A DNA stretch of 64,000 bases from Actinobacteria bacterium OV450 (GCA_001298555.1 LJCW01000186.1:1-64000), one strand, 5' to 3'; counted from the stretch's first letter, positions 1-8,832 are shown. Notes: generated by a model from the sequence alone, not told the origin. Program-made: numbers and translations.

Positions 1-15
1 CTAGTGACCTGAGTC
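1..15. repeat. left terminal inverted repeat of IS630 element
   Basis: Reverse complement of 1115-1129 over 15 bp with no mismatch. Similarity continues inward with scattered mismatches for a few more bases. Confidence 0.85.
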
Positions 16-37
16 GGAGGTTTGACGTTAGTTCGGT

Positions 38-1129
38 ATGAGTCGTCCCGGACCGAAGATTCCGCCGTTGTCACTGACTGATGCCCAGCGGGCTGTGCTG
101 GAGGGGTGGGTGCGTCGTCGCACGACCGCGCAGGCGCTGGCCCAGCGGTCGCGGATCGTGCTGGAGTGCGCGGACGGTCACTCCATCATGGAGGTGTCCC
201 GGCGGCTGCGGATCGCTCCGGACACGGTCCGCACCTGGCGGCGGCGCTTCCTGGAGAACGGGCTGGACGGCCTGTGTGACGAGCCCAGGCCGGGTGTTCC
301 GCGGAAGATCACCGACGCGGATGTGGAGCGGGTGATCGTCAGGACACTCGAGGAGAGGCCGAAGAACGCGACGCACTGGTCGACACGGTCGATGGCTGCT
401 GCCACGGGCATGTCGCAGTCGACGGTCTCGAGGATCTGGCGGGCGTTCGCCCTGGCCCCGCACCGCTCGCAGACCTTCAAGCTGTCCACGGACCCCTTGT
501 TCATCGACAAGGTCCGCGATGTCGTCGGCCTCTACCTCGACCCGCCGGAGAAGGCTCTGGTCCTCTGTGTGGACGAGAAGTCGCAAATCCAGGCTCTGGA
601 CCGGTCCCAGCCGGTCCTGCCGATGATGCCCGGCGTCCCCGAACGCCGCAGCCACGACTACGTCCGCGCCGGCACCACCACCCTCTTCGCCGCCCTGGAA
701 GTGGCGACCGGCAAGGTCATCGGCTCCCTTCACCGCCGTCACCGGGCCATCGAGTTCAAGAAGTTCCTCACCAAGCTCGACAAGGAGGTCCCTGCCGGCC
801 TGCAGGTGCATCTGATCCTCGACAACTACGCCACCCACAAGACACCGGACATCAAGAAGTGGCTGCTGGCCCACCCGCGCTTTCACCTGCACTTCACACC
901 CACCAGTGCGTCCTGGCTCAACCTGGTCGAGCGGTGGTTCGCCGAGCTCACACAGAAGAAGCTCAAGCGCGGAGTCCACCGCTCCGTCCAGGCCCTCGAA
1001 CGCGACATCCGAGCATGGCTCGCCGACTGGAACGACCAACCCCGCCCCTTCGTCTGGACCAAGACCGCCGACGAGATCCTCGACAAAGTCGCTGCCTACT
1101 GCCACCGAATCTCTGACTCAGGTCACTAG
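38..1129 (+). CDS. IS630 family transposase
   Basis: A 363-residue DDE transposase that would cut and paste the surrounding element. The N-terminus has a winged helix-turn-helix of the HTH_29 kind (about residues 15-80, with the motif RLRIAPDTVRTWRRRF). The catalytic core shows D179 in CVDEKSQ, D262 in LILDNYATH and E298 in WLNLVERWF. The D262-E298 spacing of 35 residues fits the IS630 DDE superfamily. The reading frame is intact and full length for the family, so the copy may still be active. The stop codon lies within the right inverted repeat, so the gene ends exactly with the element. Confidence 0.95.
   Translation: MSRPGPKIPPLSLTDAQRAVLEGWVRRRTTAQALAQRSRIVLECADGHSIMEVSRRLRIAPDTVRTWRRRFLENGLDGLCDEPRPGVPRKITDADVERVIVRTLEERPKNATHWSTRSMAAATGMSQSTVSRIWRAFALAPHRSQTFKLSTDPLFIDKVRDVVGLYLDPPEKALVLCVDEKSQIQALDRSQPVLPMMPGVPERRSHDYVRAGTTTLFAALEVATGKVIGSLHRRHRAIEFKKFLTKLDKEVPAGLQVHLILDNYATHKTPDIKKWLLAHPRFHLHFTPTSASWLNLVERWFAELTQKKLKRGVHRSVQALERDIRAWLADWNDQPRPFVWTKTADEILDKVAAYCHRISDSGH
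1115..1129. repeat. right terminal inverted repeat of IS630 element
   Basis: Perfect partner of 1-15. It overlaps the last codons of the transposase gene and supplies the final base of the TAG stop codon of the neighbouring MFS gene on the opposite strand. Confidence 0.85.
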
Positions 1130-2487
1130 GCTGCCGTGACCAGTTCCCGGCTGCGCGGGGACGGCACGAACGTGATGCCGTTGCGGCTCACGCTCAGGCG
1201 GAGGTTGCCCACCCGGGACAGGATCAGCGCGATCGCCGCGGCGGCCGCCAGCGAGACGAGGCCGCCCGCGGCCATGCCGATCCGGGCTCCGTAGGTGTCC
1301 GTCACCCATCCGACGACCGGTGCGCCGATCGGGGTGCCGCCGGTGAACACCATCATGTAGAGGGCCATCACCCGTCCCCGCATCTCGGGGTCGGTGGCCA
1401 TCTGGACGCTCGCGTTGGCCGTGACGTTGACCGTCAGCCCGAACATCCCGATCGGCACGAGCAGCGCCGCGAACAGCCAGAACCCGGGCGCGAAGGCCGT
1501 CACGACCTCCAGGGCGGAGAACAGGAGCGCCGCCGCGACCAGCAGCCGCAGCCGTGAGTGCCCGCGGCGGGCGGCGAGGAGCGCACCCGCCAGGGAGCCC
1601 GCGGCGATCAGCGTGTTGAAGAGCCCGTAGGTGCCCGCGTCGCCGTGGAAGACGTCGCTGACGAACGCCGACAGCCAGATCGGGAAGTTGAACCCGAAGG
1701 TGCCGATGAAGCCGACCAGCACGATGGGCCAGATCAGCTCCGGTCGGCCGGCGACATAGCGCAGCCCCTCGCGCAGCTGGCCCTTGGCGCGCGGCTGCGT
1801 CTCGACAGGCCGCAGTTCGCGGGTCCGCATCAGCAGCAGGCCGGCGACGGGCGCGGCGAAGGACAGCCCGTTCAGCAGGAAGGCCCAGCCGGAGCCGACG
1901 GCGGTGATCAGCACACCGGCGACCGCCGGACCGACCAGCCGCGCGGACTGGAAGTTCGCCGAGTTCAGGCTGACGGCGTTGGCGAGCTGGCCCTTGCCGA
2001 CCATCTCGGAGACGAACGTCTGCCGGGCGGGGTTGTCCACGACGGTGACGAGGCCCAGCAGGAAGGCCGCGGCGTACACGTGCCAGACCTGGACGTGTCC
2101 GGCCAGGGTGAGCGCCGCCAAGGCGACGCCGGTCAGGCCCATCAGGGTCTGCGTGACGAGCAGCAGCGGCCGCTTGGGCAGCCGGTCCGCGAGGACGCCT
2201 CCGTAGAGGCCGAACACCATCATCGGCAGGAACTGCAGCGCGATCGTGATCCCGACGGCGGAGGCCGAGCCGGTGAGGGACAGGACCAGCCAGTCCTGGG
2301 CGATGCGCTGCATCCAGGTGCCGGTGTTGGACACCGCCTGTCCCATGAAGAAGAGCCGGTAGTTCCGGATCTTCAGCGAGCTGAACATCGAGTTGTTCTT
2401 GCCCGTGGAGCGTGTGGGGCGCGTCGGGCGCCCGGTGCTAGTGGTGGGTGTATGGCCGGGTGCGGAGTCTGCTCCGTTTCCCGTACT
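1126..2487 (-). CDS. MFS transporter (enterobactin exporter/EntS-like type)
   Basis: A 12-helix major facilitator protein; the conserved body begins MFSSLKIRNYRLFF and contains the A-motif-like segment GGVLADRLPKRP. I chose the TTG at 2487 because AGGAGG lies 9 nt upstream and the gene then follows the marR stop by about 30 nt; the ATG at 2388 is the alternative. The family usually exports small molecules, drugs or siderophores; the substrate here is unknown. Co-directional with the upstream MarR gene, it is probably co-transcribed with and repressed by it. The stop codon TAG is built from the TA target site and the first base of the IS630 element, so the insertion left the protein intact. 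Confidence 0.85.
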   Translation of the reverse strand, partial: STGNGADSAPGHTPTTSTGRPTRPTRSTGKNNSMFSSLKIRNYRLFFMGQAVSNTGTWMQRIAQDWLVLSLTGSASAVGITIALQFLPMMVFGLYGGVLADRLPKRPLLLVTQTLMGLTGVALAALTLAGHVQVWHVYAAAFLLGLVTVVDNPARQTFVSEMVGKGQLANAVSLNSANFQSARLVGPAVAGVLITAVGSGWAFLLNGLSFAAPVAGLLLMRTRELRPVETQPRAKGQLREGLRYVAGRPELIWPIVLVGFIGTFGFNFPIWLSAFVSDVFHGDAGTYGLFNTLIAAGSLAGALLAARRGHSRLRLLVAAALLFSALEVVTAFAPGFWLFAALLVPIGMFGLTVNVTANASVQMATDPEMRGRVMALYMMVFTGGTPIGAPVVGWVTDTYGARIGMAAGGLVSLAAAAAIALILSRVGNLRLSVSRNGITFVPSPRSRELVTAA

Positions 2488-2516
2488 CAAAAGCGTTCGC
2501 CTCCTGGCGTCGTCTC

Positions 2517-2954
2517 CTACAAGTGCGCGAGCTTCTCCAGGACGGGCGCGGCCTCGCGCAGCTTGGCCCATTCGTCCTCGGTCAGCTCGGCAGCGAGCCC
2601 GGCCAGGAAGGCGTTGCGCTTGCGACGGCTCTCTTCGAGCATCGCTTCGGCTTCCTCGGTCTGGGTGACCACCTTCTGGCGGCGGTCGTCCGGGTGCGGC
2701 TGCAGCCTGACCAGACCCTTGGCCTCCAGCAGCGCCACGATGCGGGTCATCGACGGAGGCTGGACGTGCTCGCGACGGGCCAGCTCACCGGGGGTGGCCT
2801 GGCCGCAGCGGGCGAGGGTGCCGAGGACCGACATCTCGGTCGGGCTCAGCGATTCGTCGACGCGCTGGTGCTTCAGGCGCCGGCCCAGCCGCATGACGGC
2901 GGAGCGGAGGTCGTTCACGGCGGCAGCGTCGTCGCCATGGGTAAGGTCGAGCAT
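2517..2954 (-). CDS. MarR family transcriptional regulator
   Basis: A 145-residue winged-helix repressor of the MarR family. The fold is visible in order: dimerisation helices at both ends, the recognition region TPGELARREHVQPPSMTRIVALLEAKGLV (about residues 54-82) and the wing with the conserved HPDDRRQK segment. It lies directly upstream of the MFS gene in the same direction, the classic arrangement of a self-regulated efflux operon. The start is an ATG with only a weak purine run in front. A CTTTAG/CTAAAG inverted repeat lies just upstream and could be its operator. The ligand is unknown. Confidence 0.9.
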   Translation of the reverse strand: MLDLTHGDDAAAVNDLRSAVMRLGRRLKHQRVDESLSPTEMSVLGTLARCGQATPGELARREHVQPPSMTRIVALLEAKGLVRLQPHPDDRRQKVVTQTEEAEAMLEESRRKRNAFLAGLAAELTEDEWAKLREAAPVLEKLAHL

Positions 2955-2956
2955 CT

Positions 2957-2986
2957 CTTTAGACTACCTCATTACTCTCGCTAAAG
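2957..2986. promoter_or_regulatory. possible MarR operator, inverted repeat
   Basis: CTTTAG (2957-2962) and CTAAAG (2981-2986) form an inverted repeat around an AT-rich stretch immediately upstream of the marR start. The position suits autoregulation. The arms are short, so the call is tentative. Confidence 0.35.
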
Positions 2987-2999
2987 AACGCCATTTAAC

Positions 3000-3041
3000 C
3001 GTGTCACTCGTACGGGTGAGTCGGCGGCGGAAAGTGACACG
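3000..3041. promoter_or_regulatory. 9-bp inverted repeat upstream of the RHH gene
   Basis: CGTGTCACT (3000-3008) and AGTGACACG (3033-3041) are perfect inverted repeats 24 bp apart, ending 31 bp before the ribbon-helix-helix start codon. Such proteins commonly autoregulate through paired sites, so this is a candidate operator. Confidence 0.4.
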
Positions 3042-3072
3042 CGTCGGCGGCCTGTGCCACGACCCTTTCGGC

Positions 3073-3255
3073 ATGGGGACACACGTGCTGAGCATGCGCA
3101 TAGACGGGGAGCTGCTCGACCGCCTCCGGACTCATGCCGCGAAACGCGGAATGAGCGTCCAGGACTATGTCGTCCGGACGCTCATTCGCGATGACTTCGA
3201 CGAGCGCTTCAAGGCGGCCGTCGACGAGACGGAGAAGTTCTACGGTCTTACGTGA
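3073..3255 (+). CDS. small ribbon-helix-helix (CopG/MetJ type) protein
   Basis: A 60-residue protein. The N-terminal beta strand LSMRIDGELLDRLRTHA and the following helices (GMSVQDYVVRTLIRDDFDERF) match the ribbon-helix-helix DNA-binding fold of antitoxins and small repressors; the tail is acidic. No toxin gene lies beside it: the next gene is on the other strand and the two stop codons overlap by 8 nt (3248-3255). ATG 3073 is used; the ATG at 3094 is an alternative. It is most likely a stand-alone regulator rather than half of a toxin-antitoxin pair. Confidence 0.75.
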   Translation: MGTHVLSMRIDGELLDRLRTHAAKRGMSVQDYVVRTLIRDDFDERFKAAVDETEKFYGLT

Positions 3256-4705
3256 GGCCGAGGGCCGGCATCGCGTAGTAGAAGACGAACACCGCCGACA
3301 CGACGTACAGAGCCGCGGGTACCTCGCGGCCCCGGCCGGTCGCCAGGCGCAGTACGCAGAAGCTGATGAAGCCGAAGCCGATGCCGTTGGTGATCGAGTA
3401 CGTGAAGGGCATCATCACCATGGCCAGGAAGGCCGGGACGGCGATGGTGAAGTCGCTCCAGTCGATGTCCTTGACCGAGCCCGCCAGGATCAGGAAGCCG
3501 ACCGCCACGAGCGCGGGGGTGGCCGCCTGCGACGGGACCATGGTGGCGAGCGGGGTCAGGAACAGCGCCACGGTGAAGAGGCCGCCGGTGACGACGTTCG
3601 CCAGACCGGTGCGGGCGCCTTCGCCGACGCCGGCCGTGGACTCCACGAAGCAGGTGGTGGCCGAGGACGAGGTGGCGCCGCCGGAGGCGACGGCCAGGCC
3701 GTCGATGAGCAGCACCTTGTTGATGCCGGGGAAGTTGCCGTCCTCGTCGATCAGCTTGGCCTCGTCGCCGACGCCGAGGATCGTGCCCATCGCGTCGAAG
3801 AAGCAGGACAGCAGCACGGTGAAGACGAAGAGGACGCCGGTCAGCAGGCCGACCTTGCCGAACCCGCCGAACAGGCTGACCTGGCCGACGAGCCCGAAGT
3901 CGGGCGCGGCCACCGGGTTGCCCGGCCACTCGGGCACGGTCAGGCCCCAGCCGGAGTCGGGCAGGCCGGCGATCAGCTGGACGGCCACGGCGATGACGGT
4001 CATGACCACGATGGAGATCAGGATCGCGCCGGGCGTCTTGCGGATCAGCAGGGCGAGGGTCAGCAGGACGCCGACGATGAAGATCAGGACCGGCCAGCCG
4101 TGCAGGTGGCCCCCGGTGCCGAGCTGGAGCGGCACGGTGGTGTGCGCGGCGTCGGGGATGCGGGTGACGAAACCCGAGTCGACGAGGCCGATCAGCATGA
4201 TGAACAGGCCGATGCCGATCGCGATGCCCTTGCGCAGGCCGAGCGGGACGGCGTTCATGACCCGCTCGCGCAGGCCGGTCGCCACCAGCAGCATCACGAC
4301 GAAACCGGCCAGGACGACCATGCCCATGGCGTCGGGCCAGCTCATGCGCGGGGCCAGCTGGAGGGCGACCACGGTGTTCACGCCGAGGCCGGCGGCGAGC
4401 GCGATCGGGACGTTGCCGATGACGCCCATGAGGAGCGTGGTGAACGCCGCCGTCAGGACGGTGGCGGTGACGAGCTGGCCGCTGTCGAGCTGGTGCCCGT
4501 ACATGTCCTTCGCGCTGCCCAGGATGATCGGGTTCAGCACGATGATGTAGGCCATCGCGAAGAAGGTGGCGAAACCGCCGCGGACCTCACGGGCGACGGT
4601 GGAGCCGCGCTCGGAGATCTTGAAATGGCGGTCCAGGGCGGACGCGCCCCCGGGGGCGGGGTCCGGGAGGGTGGCGGGCGCGGATGCGGGGGCCGACGTG
4701 CTCAT
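3248..4705 (-). CDS. NCS2 family purine (guanine/hypoxanthine) permease
   Basis: A 485-residue integral membrane permease of the AzgA-type NCS2 branch (COG2252). It opens with a cytoplasmic tail and then RGGFATFFAMAYIIVLNP, the first family block. Later conserved parts include AAGLGVNT, GLRKGIAIGIGLFI and the CFFDAMGTILGV and EDGNFPGINKVLLIDGLA segments. It should import purine bases with protons. I start at the ATG at 4705, with AGAGGA just upstream, rather than the ATG at 4726 that lacks a ribosome site. The 3' end overlaps the convergent RHH gene by 8 nt. The substrate is inferred from family similarity only. Confidence 0.9.
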   Translation of the reverse strand: MSTSAPASAPATLPDPAPGGASALDRHFKISERGSTVAREVRGGFATFFAMAYIIVLNPIILGSAKDMYGHQLDSGQLVTATVLTAAFTTLLMGVIGNVPIALAAGLGVNTVVALQLAPRMSWPDAMGMVVLAGFVVMLLVATGLRERVMNAVPLGLRKGIAIGIGLFIMLIGLVDSGFVTRIPDAAHTTVPLQLGTGGHLHGWPVLIFIVGVLLTLALLIRKTPGAILISIVVMTVIAVAVQLIAGLPDSGWGLTVPEWPGNPVAAPDFGLVGQVSLFGGFGKVGLLTGVLFVFTVLLSCFFDAMGTILGVGDEAKLIDEDGNFPGINKVLLIDGLAVASGGATSSSATTCFVESTAGVGEGARTGLANVVTGGLFTVALFLTPLATMVPSQAATPALVAVGFLILAGSVKDIDWSDFTIAVPAFLAMVMMPFTYSITNGIGFGFISFCVLRLATGRGREVPAALYVVSAVFVFYYAMPALGLT

Positions 4706-4854
4706 ACGGTCCTCTGAGGTCCTCATTGCGGGGCATTGGGGGTTTCATACGAAGAAAATGGGCCAAGCCCACACCGTTTCAGTATGAACACATGAACGAA
4801 AGCCCGTCCATCTCCGCGCGTAGACCCCGTTTCGGCGCACCTAGACTTGGGGGC

Positions 4855-5154
4855 ATGGCGAAATGGACTGCGAAGCACGAGGCGCCCGAGCCCCTGGAGG
4901 GCCCGGTCGTCGCGACCGTGACCGGCGGCACGATCATCTGGTTCGCCATGTTCCTGGTCCAGCTCCCCTTCTACGGCTGGTTCGCCGACCGGGACCTGCT
5001 GTGGTGGGTCTGGTGCTGCGCGGCCGGTGGCGTCCTCGGGCTCATCGGCCTCTGGTACGTCCGGGGCCGCGACGCCGCCCTCAAGCGCCACGCCGACGCG
5101 CTGGCCGCGCAGGGGGCGGCGCCCGGACCCGGTCCGGCGGCCCCGCACGCCTAG
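4855..5154 (+). CDS. DUF2530 small membrane protein
   Basis: A 99-residue protein of the actinobacterial DUF2530 family; function unknown. After a polar N-terminus (MAKWTAKHEAPEPLEGP) two transmembrane helices are evident, TGGTIIWFAMFLVQLPFYGW and LLWWVWCCAAGGVLGLIGLW, followed by a charged RGRDAALKRHAD stretch and an Ala/Pro tail. It is divergent from the purine permease; the shared 150-bp intergenic region presumably carries both promoters. No enzymatic motif is visible. Confidence 0.8.
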   Translation: MAKWTAKHEAPEPLEGPVVATVTGGTIIWFAMFLVQLPFYGWFADRDLLWWVWCCAAGGVLGLIGLWYVRGRDAALKRHADALAAQGAAPGPGPAAPHA

Positions 5155-5282
5155 CAGGAGCCCGCGCCGGGCCGGAGCGGGCCGCGCCCGGGGCGACCGC
5201 AGGACGATTCCCCTCATCCCGAAGTCGGATCTTCGGACTCCTCGGCGGGTGAAGCGGTAAAACCCCCTTTACCGTCGATTGC

Positions 5283-7742
5283 ATGACGCAGCGGGCACAG
5301 ACCGACCCCAATGGCTCCGAGCCGGCCGGCACCGGAACCGCCATCGACGCGGGCGCCGAGCTGGACCCCGTACACCCCGTCCGGCCGCCCGCGCCGCGCT
5401 TCAGGCCCGCCGGCCTCACCACCGCCGAAGTCGCCGAACGCGTCACCCGCGGAGCCGTCAACGACGTGCCCGTCCGCAGCAGCCGCTCCACCGCCGACAT
5501 CGTCCGCGCCAACGTCTTCACCCGGTTCAACGCCATCATCGGCGTGCTCTGGGTGATCATGCTCATCGTCGCGCCGTTCCAGGACAGCCTCTTCGGCTAC
5601 GTGATCATCGCGAACACCGGCATCGGCATCATCCAGGAGATGCGGGCGAAGAAGACCCTGGACGGCCTCGCCGTCATCGGCGAGGCCAAACCCAGCGTCC
5701 GCCGCGACGGCCGGACCGCCGAGATCTCCACCTCCGAGATCGTCCTCGACGACGTCATCGAGCTCGGGCCCGGCGACAAGGTCGTCGTCGACGGGTCCGT
5801 CGGCGAGGCCGACGGCCTGGAGATCGACGAGTCCCTGCTCACCGGCGAGGCCGACCCCGTCCTGAAGAAGCCCGGCGACCCCGTCATGTCCGGGTCCTTC
5901 GTCGTCGCCGGCGGCGGCGCGTTCACCGCCACCAAGGTCGGCCGCGAGGCCTACGCCGCCCAGCTGGCCGAAGAGGCCACCCGCTTCACGCTCGTCCACT
6001 CCGAGCTGCGCTCCGGCATCTCCACCATCCTCAAGTACGTCACCTGGATGATGATCCCGACCTCGATCGGCCTGATCATCAGCCAGCTCGTCGTCAAGGA
6101 CGACAACCTCAAGGACGCCATCGCCCGGACCGTCGGCGGCATCGTCCCGATGATCCCCGAGGGCCTGGTCCTGCTGACCTCCGTCGCCTTCGCGATCGGT
6201 GTCATCCGGCTCGGCCGCAAACAGTGCCTGGTGCAGGAACTGCCGGCCATCGAAGGCCTCGCCCGCGTCGACGTCGTCTGCCTCGACAAGACCGGCACCC
6301 TCACCGAGGGCGGCATGGACGTCACCGAGCTCCGCCCGCTCGGCGGCGCGCAGGACACGTACGTCAAGAAGGTGCTCGGCGCGCTCGGCGAGTCCGATCC
6401 GCGGCCCAACGCCAGCCTCCAGGCCATCATCGACGCCTACCCCGTCAGCGCGGAGTGGCGCTGCACCGAGTCCCTGCCCTTCTCCTCCGCCCGCAAGTAC
6501 AGCGGCGCCAGCTTCAGCGAGGGCGACGGGGAGAACAACACCTGGCTGCTCGGCGCCCCCGACGTCCTCCTCCCGGCCGGCGACCCGGCCCTCGACGAGA
6601 TCAACGAGCTCAACGAACAGGGCCTGCGCGTGCTGCTGCTCGCCCGCGCCACGCGCGAGCTCGACGACCCGGCCGTCGCGACCGGAGCCCGGCCCACCGC
6701 CCTGATCGTCCTGGAACAGCGGCTGCGCCCCGACGCCGCCGACACCCTGCGCTACTTCGCGGACCAGGAGGTCCACGCGAAGGTCATCTCCGGCGACAAC
6801 GCGGTCTCCGTCGGCGCGGTCGCCGGCAAGCTCGGCCTGCCCGGCGCCGAGAACACCGTCGACGCGCGCAGGCTGCCGGCCGAACGGGCCGACATGGCCA
6901 AGGCCCTCGACGAGAACGCCGTCTTCGGGCGGGTCACCCCGCAGCAGAAGCGCGACATGGTCGGCGCGCTCCAGTCAAACGGCCACACGGTCGCCATGAC
7001 GGGCGACGGCGTCAACGACGTGCTCGCGCTCAAGGACGCGGACATCGGCGTCAGCATGGGATCGGGCTCGGAGGCGACCCGCGCGGTGGCCCAGATCGTC
7101 CTCCTCGACAACAGCTTCGCGACCCTTCCGTCGGTGGTCGCCGAGGGCCGCCGGGTCATCGGCAACATCACCCGGGTCGCCACGCTCTTCCTGACGAAGA
7201 CGGTCTACTCGGTGCTGCTGGCCGTCCTCGTGGTCTGCTCGCAGGTGGAGTACCCCTTCCTGCCGCGCCACCTGACGCTGCTGTCCACCCTCACCATCGG
7301 CATCCCGGCCTTCTTCCTGGCCCTCGCCCCGAACAAGGAGCGCGCGAAGCCGAACTTCGTGAAACGGGTGATGCGGTACGCCATCCCCGGTGGCGGGATC
7401 GCGGCCGTGGCCACCTTCGTGACGTACCTGCTCGCCCGCCACCACTACTCCGGCCCCGACGCCCTGAACGCCGAGACCAGCGCGGCGACGCTGACGCTGT
7501 TCCTCACCTCGATGTGGGTCCTGGCCATCATCGCCCGCCCCTACACGTGGTGGCGGGTGGTCCTGGTCGGCGCGATGGGCGGGGCGTTCCTGCTCGTCCT
7601 CGTCGTCCCGTGGCTCCAGGACTTCTTCCAGCTGAAGCTCGTGGGCACACAGCTCCCGTGGACGGCCGCGGCCATCGCGGCGGCCGCCTCGGCCCTGATC
7701 GAGTTCACCTTCCGCTGGGTCAACCGCAGGTTCCCGGCGTAG
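5283..7742 (+). CDS. P-type cation-translocating ATPase (CtpE-like)
   Basis: An 819-residue P-type ATPase. In order: N-terminal cytosolic region, TM pair (about 85-120), actuator domain with the TGEADPV motif in place of TGES, TM pair with IPEGLVLL (the metal-binding helix 4), phosphorylation motif DKTGTLT with the acceptor at D335, nucleotide domain, the hinge TGDGVNDVLALK, and a C-terminal membrane domain. The IPEG motif, absence of N-terminal heavy-metal domains and overall length put it with the mycobacterial CtpE group, reported as calcium transporters. The ion here is inferred. It stands alone, followed by a hairpin terminator. Confidence 0.9.
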   Translation: MTQRAQTDPNGSEPAGTGTAIDAGAELDPVHPVRPPAPRFRPAGLTTAEVAERVTRGAVNDVPVRSSRSTADIVRANVFTRFNAIIGVLWVIMLIVAPFQDSLFGYVIIANTGIGIIQEMRAKKTLDGLAVIGEAKPSVRRDGRTAEISTSEIVLDDVIELGPGDKVVVDGSVGEADGLEIDESLLTGEADPVLKKPGDPVMSGSFVVAGGGAFTATKVGREAYAAQLAEEATRFTLVHSELRSGISTILKYVTWMMIPTSIGLIISQLVVKDDNLKDAIARTVGGIVPMIPEGLVLLTSVAFAIGVIRLGRKQCLVQELPAIEGLARVDVVCLDKTGTLTEGGMDVTELRPLGGAQDTYVKKVLGALGESDPRPNASLQAIIDAYPVSAEWRCTESLPFSSARKYSGASFSEGDGENNTWLLGAPDVLLPAGDPALDEINELNEQGLRVLLLARATRELDDPAVATGARPTALIVLEQRLRPDAADTLRYFADQEVHAKVISGDNAVSVGAVAGKLGLPGAENTVDARRLPAERADMAKALDENAVFGRVTPQQKRDMVGALQSNGHTVAMTGDGVNDVLALKDADIGVSMGSGSEATRAVAQIVLLDNSFATLPSVVAEGRRVIGNITRVATLFLTKTVYSVLLAVLVVCSQVEYPFLPRHLTLLSTLTIGIPAFFLALAPNKERAKPNFVKRVMRYAIPGGGIAAVATFVTYLLARHHYSGPDALNAETSAATLTLFLTSMWVLAIIARPYTWWRVVLVGAMGGAFLLVLVVPWLQDFFQLKLVGTQLPWTAAAIAAAASALIEFTFRWVNRRFPA

Positions 7743-7751
7743 CGCGCGGGA

Positions 7752-7780
7752 CCGCCCCGCCCGGCCCGGAGGTGGGGCGG
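7752..7780. terminator. hairpin between convergent genes
   Basis: CCGCCCCGCC (7752-7761) pairs with GGTGGGGCGG (7771-7780) through nine Watson-Crick pairs and one G-U, with a 9-nt loop, just after the ATPase stop and before the end of the lectin gene. Confidence 0.5.
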
Positions 7781-7802
7781 GGCAGCGCCGTCAGGCCCGG
7801 TC

Positions 7803-8708
7803 CTACGCCCGGCCCCACGTACCGGAGGCCCACAGGGCCCGGGTGCCCGACCGGTCGTAGATGACGACGTTCCCGTCGTTCTGCACGGACAGGTAGGCGC
7901 CCTGGCTGCCGGAGACCCCGGCGTCCCAGGCGGCGTGGCCGCCGCCGTCCTTGCCCGTGTAGTAGATGGTCAGGCTGCCGGTCCAGCTGCTCATCGAGCC
8001 GTTGGCGCGGTAGAGCCCGTACGTGTTCGTCGCCCACAGCGGGGCGTTGTCGCTCTTGCGGTACAGGACGAGGTTGCCGTCGGACTGCATCAGCAGCCAG
8101 GTCGTGAGGGAGGCGCGCCACTGGCCGGCCTTGAGGGAGAAGCCGCCCTCCCAGAGGCTCTCGTTGCCGTTGAAGGAGCCCTGGAGCGTCCCGGTCTCGG
8201 TGTGCCAGAGGTATCCGTAGTGATCGGGGGCGGCCCGGTTCACCTGGAAGTCGCCGTGGCCGTCGACCACTGCGCAGGCCTGGCCGCCGCCCCAGGTGCC
8301 GGTGGACCACACGGCGCGTCCGTCCGGGCGGTAGACCACGAGGTTGCCGTCCTCCTGGAGGATCGCGTGCGCCCCCGGGTTGCCCCAGGTTCCGCTGGAC
8401 CAGACGACGGGACCCGGACGCCCGGCCCACACCAGGCTCAGCACCAGATTGCCGTCGGGCTGCATCACCAGGACCGCGTTGTTCGACTGCAAGCGCTGGC
8501 CGGCGGAGAGCTGTTCGCCGGGCCGCAGGGCAGCCGAGGAGCCGGGGTCCTCCCGGTCACCGGGCGAACAGGGCCGCGGCGCCGTCGGCATGCCGACGGC
8601 GGCCGCCGAGGTCGCCGTCGCCGTCGTGGCACCGGCTGCGAGGACCAGGGCGCCGGTCAGTGCGACGACGCAACGTCTGAACGGGCCGTGCTTCCCTCTG
8701 ATGTTCAT
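7803..8708 (-). CDS. secreted bulb-type mannose-binding lectin domain protein
   Basis: A 301-residue exported protein. The signal peptide (RRCVVALTGALVLAAGATTA, about residues 11-37) is followed by two bulb-type lectin modules. Four copies of the mannose-site motif QxDGNxVxY are visible in variant form: MQPDGNLVL, LQEDGNLVVY, MQSDGNLVLY and VQNDGNVVIY. Repeated VWSSGTWG, VWSTGTWG and LWASGTWG strands mark the beta-prism repeats. It probably binds glycans outside the cell; no catalytic domain is attached. The ATG at 8708 has an AAGGGGG stretch close upstream. Similar lectins in Streptomyces are often bacteriocin- or antifungal-like, but nothing here proves that. Confidence 0.85.
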   Translation of the reverse strand: MNIRGKHGPFRRCVVALTGALVLAAGATTATATSAAAVGMPTAPRPCSPGDREDPGSSAALRPGEQLSAGQRLQSNNAVLVMQPDGNLVLSLVWAGRPGPVVWSSGTWGNPGAHAILQEDGNLVVYRPDGRAVWSTGTWGGGQACAVVDGHGDFQVNRAAPDHYGYLWHTETGTLQGSFNGNESLWEGGFSLKAGQWRASLTTWLLMQSDGNLVLYRKSDNAPLWATNTYGLYRANGSMSSWTGSLTIYYTGKDGGGHAAWDAGVSGSQGAYLSVQNDGNVVIYDRSGTRALWASGTWGRA

Positions 8709-8832
8709 GATCCCCCTTCCGCGAGCCGCCCGGTGCGGCGTCGCGCAGAGGTCATTGAAGCGCACGGCCCGGGTGCGGGTACGGCGGCCCCGCACCCGGG
8801 GCGGTGACGGGGGTCGGGCCGGGCCCGCGACC

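Larger units (their letters stand above)
1..1129 (+). mobile_element. IS630-family insertion sequence, complete
   Basis: The element is bounded by perfect 15-bp terminal inverted repeats, 1-15 (ctagtgacctgagtc) and 1115-1129 (gactcaggtcactag). Each repeat includes a TA dinucleotide (2-3 and 1127-1128), as expected for the TA target duplication of the IS630/Tc1-mariner group. It carries one transposase gene filling nearly all of the space. Only one base of left flank is visible, so the duplication is supported but not proven. The right end abuts an oppositely oriented MFS gene. Confidence 0.9.

Noticed and set aside
71..1105. Long open frame antisense to the IS630 transposase (344 codons)
   Set aside because: Low-complexity antisense composition (Val, Gly, Asp, Leu), no ribosome site, no domain; the sense frame carries the complete DDE motif.
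3167..4717. 516-codon open frame opposite the purine permease
   Set aside because: It is dominated by Asp, Gly, His and Gln as expected for the antisense of a membrane-protein gene, and has no recognisable domain.
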